Of a stretch of 64,000 nt of DNA, positions 32,901 to 47,460 are shown one piece after another. Each line of letters starts with the position of its first letter. The first letter of the stretch is position 1. The translations under genes and the position numbers were made by a program. This DNA is from Seriola aureovittata. Its lineage: Eukaryota; Chordata; Actinopteri; Carangiformes; Carangidae. The DNA is taken from NCBI RefSeq assembly GCF_021018895.1, contig NC_079379.1, positions 23,001,776 to 23,065,775 of the forward strand, given 5' to 3'. Below the pieces are notes generated by a model. It was not told the DNA's origin and searched no databases. It saw only the letters and a program-made list of their open reading frames with translations.

Positions 32901-33539
32901 ATGTCCGTCAATAAAAACACAAAACAAGAGATACTAAGAAAAACACTGAAAAATAGTGTGTTCCTCTGAGTGTTCCTCAGAGCTAGAAGAACTGTGCTGC
33001 TTATCACTGATTACACTACATTTCTCACAATAAGGATGATTTTTAAAAAAAAAAAAAAGAAAACTTTTTGGGGAAAAGGCTCATTTGCTTTCTTGCAGTA
33101 AGTTAGTTGACACTGATTTGTATTATTACTTTAAAGAGCAAAACTTTACTGCATTGCTGTTTTACTCTCTGCATAATAAAAAATGTATATACAGTTGAAT
33201 TATATTTGCGTTTGTTCTGCTTTATGACCAGGACAAAAATTAGTTCCACCCATCCACATGCATTCACTTTCAAATACCCTTAATGTACAGTGAGCACTTG
33301 CATGGCAGCTCCATTGTACAGTATTTTGCCGAGAGCTCCGGCTACCAACTCGTCCCCCCTCACTGAAACACTATGCCCCTTGTCAAATTAGTCTGTAGCA
33401 ATTTGAGTTAACTTAATTTCACACATGACAATGACCGGAGCCGCCCTTTCACACATGCAGCACACAACAGGAAATTAAGGAGAACACGTTCACTCCCGCT
33501 GGTAGAGGTGATGGGTGGCGCCAGGATAACTTCAGGGTT

Positions 33540-33895
33540 GTTTTTTGTACCAGACTGTAAACATGTTTATTTCTGTAGTGAAGTTTTGCATTTTAACATG
33601 GGAGGTCTGTGCTTTTGGAGCCAGCCTCAACTGGCCATTTGAGGAACTGCAATGCTTTGGCACTTCAGTGTTGGCTTCATTTTTCAGCTCCCTGAGGATG
33701 GTGCTTGCAAATAACATGACCTTTGCCCGCCAAAATCCAATCAGTTCATCTTTGAGTCCAAGTAAATGTTTGTACCAAATCTGAAAACTTTCCTCAAGGC
33801 GTAAACCGAGGTATCGTGTTCACGAGGAAAGGACAGACGGACGGTCAACTCGTAAACATAATGCGTCTGGCCCCGGCTGTCGCCAGAGCGGGGGC
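33540..33895 (+). repeat. Two adjoining dispersed teleost repeat fragments
   Basis: The first part has CATTTTAACATGGGAGGTCT, then GAGCCAGCCTCAACTGGCCA and GGCTTCATTTTTCAGC. The second has TCACGAGGAAAGGACAGACG followed by ACATAATGCGTCTGGCC and GGCTGTCGCC. Both resemble repeats I know as very common in percomorph genomes. This is recognition without a search, and the class is unknown. Confidence 0.5.
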
Positions 33896-34382
33896 ATGAA
33901 GTTCCAACAAATCCCCTCAAACCAGCTGACTGTGGGGCATTCAGGGCCTGTTGAAGTCTGGGAATTAAGGGCCTTGCCTGTTTATCATAACTTAGGAAAC
34001 CAGCTCCCATCCATCCAGATCCTCAGCTGTAGCATCATGATCCTCAGATTTTCACTACACTCCATCAGAGCGTGTTGTAGTTCTATGCAGCTAATGGCAG
34101 CTCACTGCCCTCATCAAAAATAACTATTTCATGATGAGGTCCAATTACGAAAGGCTCTTTCCATCTGTTCAGCTTTCCCTATATTACGCTGCACATACAT
34201 TATATTCATTTCCTTAATAACTCTCTAAGCCCCTTTTCCAATTACTCTGTGCTGATTGAAACATGACTGTAAAACTGAAACCTCTGATTGTCACTACTTT
34301 GTACTGTTATATACAGTAACAAATTTAATGCTGGACAAGGTTTCAGAAAAAAGGGATTTTTGCTCCAGCAGGTTGCCATGGA

Positions 34383-37300
34383 GTTTTTATGCCTTACTAT
34401 ACTGTGATGTTTTTATGCTTTACTATGAAGTTTTGTTTTTTTTCTTTTTGCCTTTCTATACTATGACATTTTTTGGACTTTTTATGCCTTACAATACGTT
34501 GATCTTTTGAGACCTTACTCATTCTTAACACGGGTCTCATGATGGTGCAGGGGTTTAAAGTGTTAGTAGTTTCATTAAGTTTTGGGTTCGAGAACAGGTG
34601 TGGAACATTGTGTTTGGATTTTGAATTTTTTCTTCTTTACGATACAATGACATTTAATTCCTCACTACAATATGATGTTTTATGCCTTAATATACTGTAA
34701 CATTTTTTGATGTTTTTATGCCTTAGTATATTATGACGTTTTGTGCCTTACTATGCAATGACGTTTTTTTATGTTTTTTTGCCTTATCATACTATGACGT
34801 TTTTTTGCCATTTTTATGCTTAAGTATATTATGACATTTTATGCCTTACTATAGTATGACGTTTTTATGACGTTATATGCCATACTATACTATGATGTTT
34901 TTGTGACTTTTTATGACTTACTATACTATGTAATTTTTATGACTTTTTATGCTTTACTGTTCTATGTCGTTTATATGCCTTACTAAACTATGATATTTTT
35001 ATGACTTTTTATGCCTTACTATTTTGTCATTTTTGTGCCTTACTATACTATGTCGTTTATATGTCTGACTATACTATGACGTTTTTATGACTTTTTATGA
35101 CTTACTGTACTATGACGTTCTTATGACATTTTATGCCTTATTATACTATGTCGTTTTTTATGACTTACTATATTAATATGTTTATATGACATTTTATGCC
35201 TTACTATACTATTTCGTTTTTATGACTTTTTATGACTTACTATACTATGACGTTTTTATGACATTTTATGACTTACTATACTATGACGTTTTTATGACAT
35301 TTTATGACTTACTATACTATGACGTTTTTATGACATTTTATGCCTTATTATAATATGTAGTTTTTAGGACTTACTATACTAAGATGTTTTTATGACATTT
35401 TTTGCCTCAGTGTACTATGTCGTTTTTATGACTTCTTATGACTTATTATACTATGATGTTCTTATGACATTTTATTCCTTATTATACTATGTCGTTTTTT
35501 ATGACTTACTATATTAATATGTTTATATGACATTTTATGCCTTACTATACTATTTCGTTTTTATGACTTTTTATGACTTACTATGCTATGACATTTTTAT
35601 GACTTTTTAAAACTTACTGTACTCTCACATTTTTATGACATTTTATGATTCACTATTCTATTTCGTTTATATGCCTTACTAAACTATGACATTTTTATGA
35701 CTTTTTATGCATTATTATACTATGTCGTTTATATGTCTGACTATACTATGACATTTTTATGACGATTTTTACCTTAGTATACTATGATGTTTTTATGACG
35801 TTTTTTGCCTTAGTATACTATGTCATTTTTATGACTTATTATACTATGACGTTTTTTGACAATTTATGCCTTACTATACTATGACATTTTTATGCCTTAC
35901 TATACTATGTAATTTTAATGACTTTTTATGACTCAATATACTATGACATTTTTATGACGTTTTTTTGCCTTACTATTCTATGTCGTTTATATGAGTTTTT
36001 ATGACTTATTATACTCTCACATTTTTATGACTTTTTATGCTTTACTATTCTATGTCGTTTATATGCCTTACTAAACTATGACATTTTTATGACTTTTTAT
36101 GCCTTATTATACTATGTCGTTTATATGTCTGACTATACTATGACATTTTTATGACATTTTTTTCCTTACTATACTATGACGTTTTTATTACATTTTATGG
36201 CTTACTATACTATGTCGTTTTTATGACATTTTATACCTTACTATACTATGACATTTTTATGACTGTGTATGACATACTATACTATGTCGTTGTTATGACG
36301 TTTTTATGACATTTCATGCCTTACTATACCATTTCGTTTTTATGACATTTTATGTCTGGCTATACTATGACATTTTTATGACATTTTATGCCTTACTATA
36401 CTATCACATTTTTATTACATTTTATGGCTTACTATACTATGTCATTTATATGTCTGACTATACTATGACATTTTTATGACATTTTTTTTCCTTACTATAC
36501 TATGTCGTTTTTATGACTTTTTATGCCTTACTATACTATGATATTTTTATGACTTTGTATGACTTACTATACTATGACATTTTTATGCCTTACTATACTA
36601 TGTAATTTTAATAACTTTTTATGACTCAATATACTATGACATTTTTATGACCTTTTTTTGCCTTAGTATACTATGTTGTTTTTATGACTTTTTATGACTT
36701 ATTATACTCTCACATTTTTATGACTTTTTATGCTTTACTATTGTATGTCGTTTATATGCCTTACTAAACTATGACAATTTTATTACATTTTATGGCTTAC
36801 TATACTATGACGTTTTTATTACATTTTATGGCTTACTATACTATGTCGTTTTTATGACATTTTATAGCTTACTATACTATGACGTTTTTATGACTTTTTT
36901 TGCCTTAGTATACTATGACGTTTTTTGACATTTTATGCCTTACTATACTATGACATTTTTATGCCTTACTATGCTATGATGTTTTTATGACTTTTTATGA
37001 CTTACTATACTACGTCGTTCTTATAACATTTTATGCCTTACTATACTATGATGTTTTTATGACTTTTTTTGCCTTAGTATACTATGACGTTTTTTGACAT
37101 TTTATGCCTTACTATACTATGACATTTTTATGCCTTACTATGCTATGATGGTTTTATGACGTTTTTTGGTTTAGTATACTATGTCGTTTTTATGACTTTT
37201 TATGCCTTACTATTCTATGTCGTTTATATGCCTTACTAAACTATGACATTTTTATGACTTTTTATGCCTTACTATTTTGTCATTTTTATGCCTTACTATA

Positions 37301-40300
37301 CTATGTCGTTAATATGTCTGACTATACTATGACATTTTTATGATGTTTTTTGCCTTACTATACTATGACGTTTTTATGACATTTTATGCCTTACTATAAA
37401 ATGACATTCCTGACATTTTATGCCTTACTATACTATGTCGTTTTTATGACTTTTTATGACTTACTATACTATGACGTTTTTACGACATTTTATGCCTTAC
37501 TATAATATGACGTTTTTATGACTTTTTTTGCCTTAGTATACTATGACGTTTTTATGCCTTACTATACTATGTAATTTTTATAACTTTTTATGACTCAATA
37601 GTATACTATGTCGTTTTTATGACTTTTTATGACTTATTATACTATGATGTTTTTATGACGTTTTTTGCCTTAGTATACTATGTCTTTTTTATGACTTTTT
37701 ATGCTTTACTATACTATGACATTTTTATGCTTTACTATACTATGATATTTTTATGACTTTTTTTGCCTTAGTATACTATGACATTTTTATGCCTTACTAT
37801 ACTATGTAATTTTAATAACTTTTTATGACTCAATATACTATGACATTTTTATGACGTTTTTTTGCCTTAGTATACTATGTTGTTTTTATGACTTTTTATG
37901 ACTTATTATACTCTCACATTTTTATGAGTTTTTATGCTTTACTATTCTATGTCGTTTATATGCCTTAATAAACTATGACATTTTTATGACTTTTTATGCC
38001 TCACTATTTTGTCATTTTTGTGCCTTATTATACTATGTCGTTTATATGTCTGACTATACTATGACATTTTTATGATGTTTTTTGCCTTACTATACTATGA
38101 CGTTTTTATGACATTTTATGCCTTACTATACTATGACGTTTTTATGACATTTTATACCTTACTATACTATGACGTTTTTATGACTTTGTATGACTTACTA
38201 TACTATGTCGTTGTTATGACGTTTTTATGACATTTCATGCCTTACTATACCATTTCGTTTTTATGACATTTTATGTCTGGCTATACTATGTCGTTCTTAT
38301 AACATTTTATGCCTTACTATACTATGATGTTTTTATGACTTTTTTTGCCTTACTATACTATGACGTTTTTTGACATTTTATGCCTTACTATACTATGACA
38401 TTTTCATGACTTTTTATGACTTACTATACTATGACATTTTTATGCCTTACTATGCTATGATGTTTTTATGACGTTTTTTTGGATTAGTATACTATGTCGT
38501 TTTTATGACTTTTTATGACTTATTATACTATGTCGTTTTTATGACTTTTTATGCCTTACTATTCCTTCGTTTATATGCCTTACTAAACTATGACATTTTT
38601 ATGACTTTTTATGCCTTACTATTTTGTCATTTTTATGCCTTACTATACTATGTCGTTTATATGTCTGACTATACTATGACATTTTTATGATGTTTTTTGC
38701 CTTACTATACTATGATGTTTTTATGACATTTTATGCCTTACTATAAAATGACATTCCTATGACATTTTATGCCTTACTATACTATGTCGTTTATATGTCT
38801 GACTATACTATGTCGTTTTTGTGACTTTTTATGACTTACTATACTATGACGTTTTTATGACTTTTTTTTCCTTAGTATACTATGACGTTTTTATGCCTTA
38901 CTATACTATGTAATTTTTATGACTTTTTATGACTCAATAGTATACTATGTAATTTTTATGACTTTTTATGACTCAATAGTATACTATGTCGTTTTTATGA
39001 CTTTTTATGACTTATTATACTATGATGTTTTTATGACTTTTTTTGCCTTAGTATACTATGACGTTTCTTGACATTTTATGCCTTACTATACTATGACATT
39101 TTTATGACTTTGTATGCCTTACTGTACTATGACATTTTTATGCCTTACTATACTATGTAATTTTTATGACTTTGTATGCCTTACTATACTATGACATTTT
39201 CAGGACTTTTTATGACTTACTATACTATGACATTTTTATGTCTTACTTTACTATGTAATTTTTATAACTTTTTATGACTCAATATACTATCACATTTTTA
39301 TGACGTTTTTTGCCTTAGTATACTATGTCATTTTTATGACTTTTTATGACTTATTATACTATGATGTTTTTTTGACATTTTATGTCTTACTATACTATGA
39401 CATTTTTATGCCTTACTATACTATATTCTTTTTATGACTTTTTATGACTTACTATACTATCACATTTTTATGCCTTACTATACTATGTAATTTTTATGAC
39501 TTTTTATTACTTACTTTACTATGTCGTTCTTATAACATTTTATGCCTTACTATACTATGATGTTTTTATGACTTTTTTTGCTTTAGTATACTATGACGTT
39601 TCTTGACATTTTATGCCTTACTATACTATGACATTTTTATGCCTTACTATACTATGTAATTTTTATGACTTTGTATGCCTTACTATACTATGACATTTTC
39701 AGGACTTTTTATGACTTACTATACTATGACATTTTTATGTCTTACTTTACTATGTAATTTTTATAACTTTTTATGACTCAATATACTATCACATTTTTAT
39801 GACGCTTTTTGCCTTAGTATACTATGTCGTTTTTATGACTTTTTATGACTTATTATACTATGATGTTTTTTTGACATTTTATGTCTTACTATACTATGAC
39901 ATTTTTATGCCTTACTATACTATATTCTTTTTATGACTTTTTATGACTTACTATACTATCACATTTTTATGCCTTACTATACTATGTAATTTTTATGACT
40001 TTTTATGACTTACTATACTATGACATGTTTATGCCTTACTATATTATGTAATTTTTATGACTTTGTATGCCTTACTATACTATGACATTTTCAGGACTTT
40101 TTATGACTTACTATACTATAACATTTTTATGTCTTACTTTACTATGTAATTTTTATAACTTTTTATGACTCAATATACTATCACATTTTTATGACGTTTT
40201 TTGCCTTAGTATACTATGTCGTTTTTATGACTTTTTTTGCCTTAGTATACTATGACGTTTTTTGACATTTTATGCCTTACTATACTATGACATTTTTATG

Positions 40301-43300
40301 CCTTACTATACTATATTGTTTTTATGACTTTTTATGACTTACTATACTATCACATTTTTATGCCCTACTATACTATCTCATTTTTATGACTTTTTATGAC
40401 TTACTTTACTTTCACATTTTTATGACTTTTTATGCTTTACTAATCTATGTCATTTATATGCCTTACTAAACTATGAAATTTTCATGACTTTTTATGCCTT
40501 ACTATTTTGTCATTTTTGTGCCTTACTATACTATGTCTTTTATTTGTCTGACTATACTATGACATTTTTATGACTTTTTATGACTTACTATACTATCACA
40601 GTTTTATGACTTTTTATGACTTACTATACTATCACATTTTCATGCCTTACTATACTATGCAATTTTTATGACTTTTTATGACTTACTGTACTCTCACATT
40701 TTTATGACTTTTTGTGCTTTTCTATTCTATGTCGTTTATATGCCTTACTAAACTATGACATTTTTATGACTTTTTATGCCTTACTATTTTGTCATTTTTG
40801 TGCCTTATTATACTATGTCGTTTATATGTCTGACTATTCTATGACATTTTCATGACTTTTTATGCCTTACTATTTTGTCATTTTTGTGCCTTATTATACT
40901 ATGTCGTTTATATGTCTGACTATACTATGACATTTTTATGATGTTTTTTGCCTTACTATACTATGACATTTTTATGACATTTTATGCCTTACTATACTAT
41001 GACATTTTTATGACATTTTTATGACTTTGTATGACTTACTATACAATGACATTCTTATGACATTTTATGCCTTACTATACTATGTCGTTTTTATGACATT
41101 TTTATGACTTTGTATGACTTACTATACAATGACATTCTTATGACATTTTATGCCTTACTATACTATGACGTTTTTATGACATTTTATGCCTTACTATACT
41201 ATGACATTTTTATTATTTTTTATGACTTACTATACTATGACATTTTTATGCCTTACTATACTATGTAATTTTTAAAACTTTTTATGACTCAATAGTATAC
41301 TATGTCGTTTTTATGACTTTTTATGACTTATTATACTATGATGTTTTTATGACGTTTTTTGCCTTAGTATACTATGACGTTTCTTGACATTTTATGCCTT
41401 ACTATACTATGACATTTTTATGACTTTGTATGACTTACTATACTATGACATTTTTATGCCTTACTATACTATGTAATTTTTATGACTTTGTATGCCTTAC
41501 TATACTATGACATTTTCAGGACTTTTTATGACTTACTATACTATGACATTTTTATGTCTTACTTTACTATGTAATTTTTATAACTTTTTATGACTCAATA
41601 TACTATCACATTTTTATGACGTTTTTTGCCTTAGTATACTATGTCGTTTTTATGACTTTTTATGACTTATTATACTATGATGTTTTTTTGACATTTTATG
41701 TCTTACTATACTATGACATTTTTATGCCTTACTATACTATATTGTTTTTATGACTTTTTATGACTTACTATACTATCACATTTTTATGCCTTACTATACT
41801 ATGTAATTTTTATGACTTTTTATGACTTACTTTACTTTCACATTTTTATGACTTTTTATGCTTTACTAATCTATGTCGTTTATATGCCTTACTAAACTAT
41901 GACATTTTCATGACTTTATGCCTTACTATTTTGTCATTTTTGTGCCTTACTATACTATGTCTTTTATTTGTCTGACTATACTATCACATTTTTATGACTT
42001 TTTATGACTTACTATACTATCACATTTTCATGCCTTACTATACTATGTCATTTTTATGACTTTTTATGACTTACTGTACTCTCACATTTTATGACTTTTT
42101 ATGCTTTTCTATTCTATGTCTTTTATATGCCTTACTAAACTATGACATTTTTATGACTTTTTATGCCTTATTATACTATGTTGTTTATATGTCTGACTAT
42201 TCTATGACATTTTCATGACTTTTTATGCCTTACTATACTATGTAATTTTTATGAGTTTTTATGACTTAATATACTATGACATTTTTATGACTTTTTATGC
42301 TTTACTATTCTATGTCGTTTATATGCCTTACTAAACTATGACATTTTTATGACTTTTTATGCCTTATTATACTATGTCGTTTATATGTCTGACTATTCTA
42401 TGACATTTTCATGACTTTTTATGCCTTACTATTTTGTCATTTTTGTGCCCTATTATACTATGTCGTTTATATGTCTGACTATACTATGACATTTTTATGA
42501 CGTTTTATGACTTACTATATTATCACATTTTTATGACTTTTTATGACTTACTATAGTATCACATTTTCATGCCTTACTATACTATGCAATTTTTATGACT
42601 TTTTATGACTTACTGTACTCTCACATTTTTATGACTTTTTATGCTTTTCTATTCTATGTCGTTTATATGCCTTACTAAACTATGACATTTTTATGACTTT
42701 TTATGCCTTGTTATACTATGTTGTTTATATGTCTGACTATTCTATGACATTTTCATGACTTTTTATGCCTTACTATTTTGTCATTTTTGTGCCTTATTAT
42801 ACTATGTCGTTTATATGTCTGACTATACTATGACATTTTTATGACGTTTTTTGGCTTAGTATACTGTCGTTTTTATGATGTTTTTTTGACATTTTATGTC
42901 TTTCTATACTATCACATTTTTATGCCTTACTATACTATGTAATTTTTATGACTTTTTATGACTTACTATACTCTCACATTTTTATGACTTTTTATGCTTT
43001 ACTATTCTATGTTGTTTATATGCCTTACTAAACTATGACATTTTCATGACTTTTTATGCCTTACTATTTTGTCATTTTTGTGCCTTACTATACTATGTCC
43101 TTTATATGTCTGACTATACTATGACATTTTTATGACTTTTTATGACCTACTATATTATCACATTTTTATGACTTTTTATGTCTTACTATGCTTTCACATT
43201 TTTATGACTTTTTATGCTTTACTATTCTATGTCGTTTATATGTCTGACTATACTATGACATTTTTATGACTTTTTATGACTTATTATAATCTCACATTTT

Positions 43301-44010
43301 TATGACTTTTTATGCTTTACTATTCTATGTCGTTTATATGCCTTACTAAACTATGACATTTTTATGACTTTTTTATGCCTTACTATTTTGTCATTTTTAT
43401 GCCTTACTATACTATAAAGTTTTTATGACTTTTTATGACTTACTATACTATGATGTTTTTTTGACATTTTATCCCTTATTATACTATGTCTTTTTTATGA
43501 CTTTTTATGACTTATTATACTATGACGTTTTTTTTTACATTTTATGCCTCACTATACTATGACATTTTTATGACTTTGTATGACTTACTATACAATGAGA
43601 TTCTCATGACATTTTATGCCTTACTATACTATAAAGTTTTTATGACTTTTTATGACTTACTATACTATGATGTTTTTATGACATTTTATCCCTTATTATA
43701 CTGTCGTTTTTATGACTTACTATACTGAGATGTTTTTATTACGTTTTTTGCCTTACTATACAATGTCGTTTTTATGACTTTTTATGACTTAGAATACTAT
43801 GACGTTTTTATGACATTTCATGACTTACTATACCATGTCGTTTTTATGACTTTGTATGACTTACTATACAATGAGATTTTCATGACATTTTATGCCTTAC
43901 TATATTATGTCGTTTTTTCTCATTTTTATGCCTCACTATTTTATGTCATTCATATGCCTTACCTATACTATCTTGTTATTATAACATTTCTGCCTTACTA
44001 TACTATGACA
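34383..44010 (+). repeat. 9.6-kb AT-rich minisatellite array (36-bp and 26-bp units)
   Basis: Tandem, variable units cover nearly the whole interval. The commonest 36-bp form combines TATGACGTTTTTATGAC, a second T-run with ATGAC, and TTACTATAC. The shorter 26-bp form is TATGACATTTTT followed by ATGCCTTACTATAC. At 35249, 35285 and 35321 the unit recurs exactly every 36 bp. The only clear interruption is about 34510-34640. The + strand is T-rich and G-poor. Because 36 is a multiple of three, some frames stay open (for example 43507-43728), giving YDVFMTFYDLLY-like peptides. I treat these as artefacts. No other element is inserted in the array. Confidence 0.97.
39130..40000 (+). repeat. Higher-order tandem duplication of about 500 bp inside the minisatellite
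   Basis: Rare variants recur in the same order about 499 bp apart. CAGGACTTTTT is at about 39201 and 39700, and TATATTCTTTTTATG at about 39422 and 39921. TTACTTTACTATGTAATTTTTATAAC and a TATCACATTTTTATGACG block also occur once in each copy. Related partial copies are near 40094 and 41518. Confidence 0.8.
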
Positions 44011-44250
44011 CAAGATCAGCATCAATGAGGTCCAACTCTGATGTTGGCTGATTAGACCCGACTCCTTCCTGGTGGTCCAGTTCATCCCCTACTGTTGGAT
44101 TTAACATTAAGGTGAAGTCCTTCCACAACAACCTATTTGATTATGGAAATCATTGTGCTGCAGCACTAAGAACCAAACCATAATAAACATCCCCAGATCA
44201 ACAGCAGACTTAAGTATCTGTAATGTTTTTAGCACGTAGTTTAAAACCCC

Positions 44251-44290
44251 GTTTAATGTTTAATGTTTAATGTTAAATGTTTAATGTTAG
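44251..44290 (+). repeat. (GTTTAAT)n tandem repeat
   Basis: About five 7-bp units with one variant. Confidence 0.85.
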
Positions 44291-45384
44291 GGTGAAAAAC
44301 CTTTATTCTCACATTTTTGTAGTATTTAAGTATTTTAGGAGGACCTGTTCGTTCTCCAGTGAGTTTAAGCTTAATTTACAGCCCTGTAAAAACTGTAGAT
44401 AGTAATACCAATTTAAAATCCACTCTGTCAAAACACCACATACAGTAAACTGGTCTTCAGTTGTACATAGTTGTGTACACATTCTTAGAGACTCCAACTG
44501 TGAATTTATTTAATTTCCTGCTGACTGAAATGAAAGAAAATAGACTGGAAGTAAAAGCATTGAAGAACCAGCTTCTCTGCTTCTCCACAGAGTTACAAAA
44601 CATACCCTGAATGCAGCACTGTGAGGGCTTTCATATTTAGGAGCTGAGTGCAACACATTAATCACTGGGTAGCAAGGCATGGGTATTTTTCAAGGGAGCT
44701 TTTCAACAAGGTAATTGGTAAAACTGCAAGCCTCTTTCTCTTAATGCCTTAGTGCTCCTAAATGGTGATTTTCTTTTTCCCAACTTGCTGCTATTTTACA
44801 TAAAACACTCATTTCCACTCACATTTTAGCAAAGAACTAATGGGGAAGATAGAAAGCACACAACTCAAGATACATGAAATAGAGCAGGTGCTGTCACTTG
44901 AATTTGAAATATTATAGTGGTAAGTTTTATATGTTACTTGATTGATTTCAAATGTTATGTTTCTGAAGCTGTAAAATTGAGATCATACAGTGGCTGACAA
45001 GGACCAATGCACTGCAACAACTCAAAACACTTCCATTAAGAAAAACTAGCAGCCATTTCTGAAATGATACAGATTGAAAAACACATATGAAAATACAAAA
45101 CAAATACAACAACAGAAACGTGCTGCAAATGAAAAAAACAAGTTGCAGGAAGACAAAACAAAACATGAACATTAACAGTAAACTTTCTGCAAATACAGAA
45201 ATGATGCAACAACAAAAACATATGAAGATTTTTTTATTATTAAATAACAGCTACTTGTCAGTACATGGTGATACAGTACAAATATCACATACTGTAAATA
45301 GAAGAGATATGAATTGAAAACCACATTTTAACTCATTTTATTAATGGAAGATTTAATAAAAAATAAATGATTCATAAATGATTT

Positions 45385-45465
45385 GATTGGCTGGGCCAAG
45401 GCTAGAAGTGGGTGGGACTCGGCCCTGCCAGGCACCTCTATAGTTATGCCACTGTGACATAACAA
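45385..45465 (-). repeat. Possible DNA-transposon end
   Basis: Read on the - strand it begins CAGTGGCATAACTATAGAGG and continues into a GC-rich stretch. This resembles the ends of hAT-like elements common in fish. No matching second end or target duplication was found. Confidence 0.35.
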
Positions 45466-46124
45466 GTCAAAATTATAAGATAAAAAGTCAAAATTATAAC
45501 ATAGTAAATTAAATTTGCTCCCATAAATAAAAATATGTTTTATGCAAAATAAATAGTTGGTATTTTGTTTATTTCCCATTTCAAAAGAGAAATGCAGCAA
45601 TGAAACTGAACTGCGAAAGAAAAATATGTTCCTACTCTAGATAAAAATACATTCCTCAATACCTGTAATTTTTATATTGTATCTCTCACTTACACAAACA
45701 GTGTTGATACTAAATTCCACCTCCACTTTGCTCTGTGCTAATCAGTGAGGCTCATACATATGCTTTTAAATTTTAAAAGATTTCAGGGGAAGTGTGCAAG
45801 GCAGCTGAAAGTGAACGGGCACTTTGAAGAAGACTTCATTGATAACTTGGCATGCTGCTTTAAAGGTGAGGGTGAATGCAGGGTGAAAGCAATAAAGCAG
45901 CTAATGGTATAAATTACAACATAACCTCCTAAGTGAAAGACGTGCTCAAGGAGTTTTATCTGCATAGACTGGACTGGAGGAAGAGGCAGCCATCTGAAAG
46001 TTTCATGGACACATTCTGCTGACCCTGTATGATCTATTCTACACTTTTCTATGACTTCACTGGACAACATCAAGACCTGTAAGAAAGTCGTGAAGCAGAA
46101 TTTATTTGATGTTAGGAAAAATGC

Positions 46125-46163
46125 AGCTAAATGCTTTGAGCTAAATGCTTTGAGCTAAATGCT
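46125..46163 (+). repeat. 14-bp tandem repeat
   Basis: GCTAAATGCTTTGA occurs twice and is followed by a partial third unit. Confidence 0.85.
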
Positions 46164-47119
46164 AACGACAGTACGCCGATTGTGGCAGAATAGGTTTTTG
46201 TGATTTTTGCTCACCAAGCTGGTTTCAATGGTCCATCAATGTCCTAATGACTGGGTGGCACCATTTAGCGCTATATCTAACTGCTGCTCTGATGTACGTT
46301 TCTTCTTTATCTTCCTGAAAACTGGCTCTGGACCGACTTGTGTGTCCGTATGTCCGCTCATTTTGCTGGGTGGGGAAACTGTGCCTCTGCTCTCTGGTAC
46401 TTGTAGACCAGGCAATATTTGTTGATGTGTTTCGGACCAACTGACCAACGTTGCCATCCAATAGAATGTGACTGAAGCCACGTAGACTGTGTTATCATGC
46501 AACATCAGTCACTTTCCATTGTCTTTTAAGTTCTGTATCAAGGAAATATAAAATAGCAATATCCTTTTTCTTTACCGAAAAGGATTTAATGTGTCTCTGT
46601 GACACTTAAAGCACTCCACCCGTTCTTAAAACACAAAAGCACTTATATTTTTGGTGGGTTAAAAAAAGGAAGCTGCCCAAGGAGTCACAAATCCTCCAGA
46701 GGACATGATCATGGAGTGTAGGATTCATAAAGTGGACCGCCAGAGCGTGAACGTCAGGGATCAAGATGTGAAAGTAAAAACAGCGGCTCATCCTAAAAAG
46801 GCCATACATCGGCGTGTGAGAAATCGCAGCAGACATGTTCTCGCCTCAGGAAATTGTCCTTTTGCATCTTCGCAAACACACGATGACTCCTCCTTGTCCT
46901 GCTTTTATCATCATTTGTATCAACCATGTACTTTTCTGTAATATCACAGTTTGGAAACCTGTGGAAACCAGACAGTGTGTGCACCTCAGTGATAACATAG
47001 CTACACAGGCAGGACGCTACAGCAAGTTTGTGATTAAAGAAAAATGAGCTCTGACCAATTTACAAACTTCCAAAAAAATCCCCCCAAAAACCGAGAGAAC
47101 TAAGGAGTAATATATTTAA

Positions 47120-47460
47120 ACACACAGTAGGTAACTTCTGCCACTAGGGGTCTCCCAATCAAAACAATTACAGAGGACGATGTTTGGTGACATTGTGAAG
47201 TAGCGTGGGATCATGGGAGTTGTTGTCTTCAACACCACTGTTATCAGCTTCTCCCGGTTTGGATTCCTTCAGTGTCAGTCGTTCAGGAGGTTTTTACCAG
47301 AAGCTGAATTATCCACAGAGGTGTCCTCCTCTCTACAACAAACGGACCAGGTGATTGAAATCAGTAGAAACACAGAATGAAGCAATTTCACTTTGTGTTT
47401 GCAGACACAAGACATCTGTGAGAGGCTGAGAGCGGAGCTGCCTAACATTTACTCAGCTTT
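47120..47460 (+). repeat. Dispersed teleost repeat
   Basis: It starts CAGTAGGTAACTTCTGCCAC and contains GGATCATGGGAGTTGTTGTC. It resembles a non-autonomous repeat common in fish genomes. Class and limits are uncertain. Confidence 0.4.

Larger units (their letters stand above)
25251..33539. other. Intergenic DNA without recognised genes
   Basis: Several kilobases of unremarkable AT-rich sequence. I checked the open frames in it and found no domain or splice-consistent exon. Individual repeats and hairpins are listed separately. Confidence 0.6.

Noticed and set aside
34383..44010. Tandem repeats as a CRISPR array, or open frames in them as a repeat protein
   Set aside because: Units follow one another without unique spacers, and the genome is eukaryotic. 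The frames stay open only because 36 is a multiple of three, and the peptides are low-complexity Tyr/Phe/Leu runs.
46225..46505. Overlapping - strand frames with a KIKKKRTSEQQ stretch suggesting a transposon protein
   Set aside because: The basic stretch is too short and no conserved domain is visible, so it is not supported.
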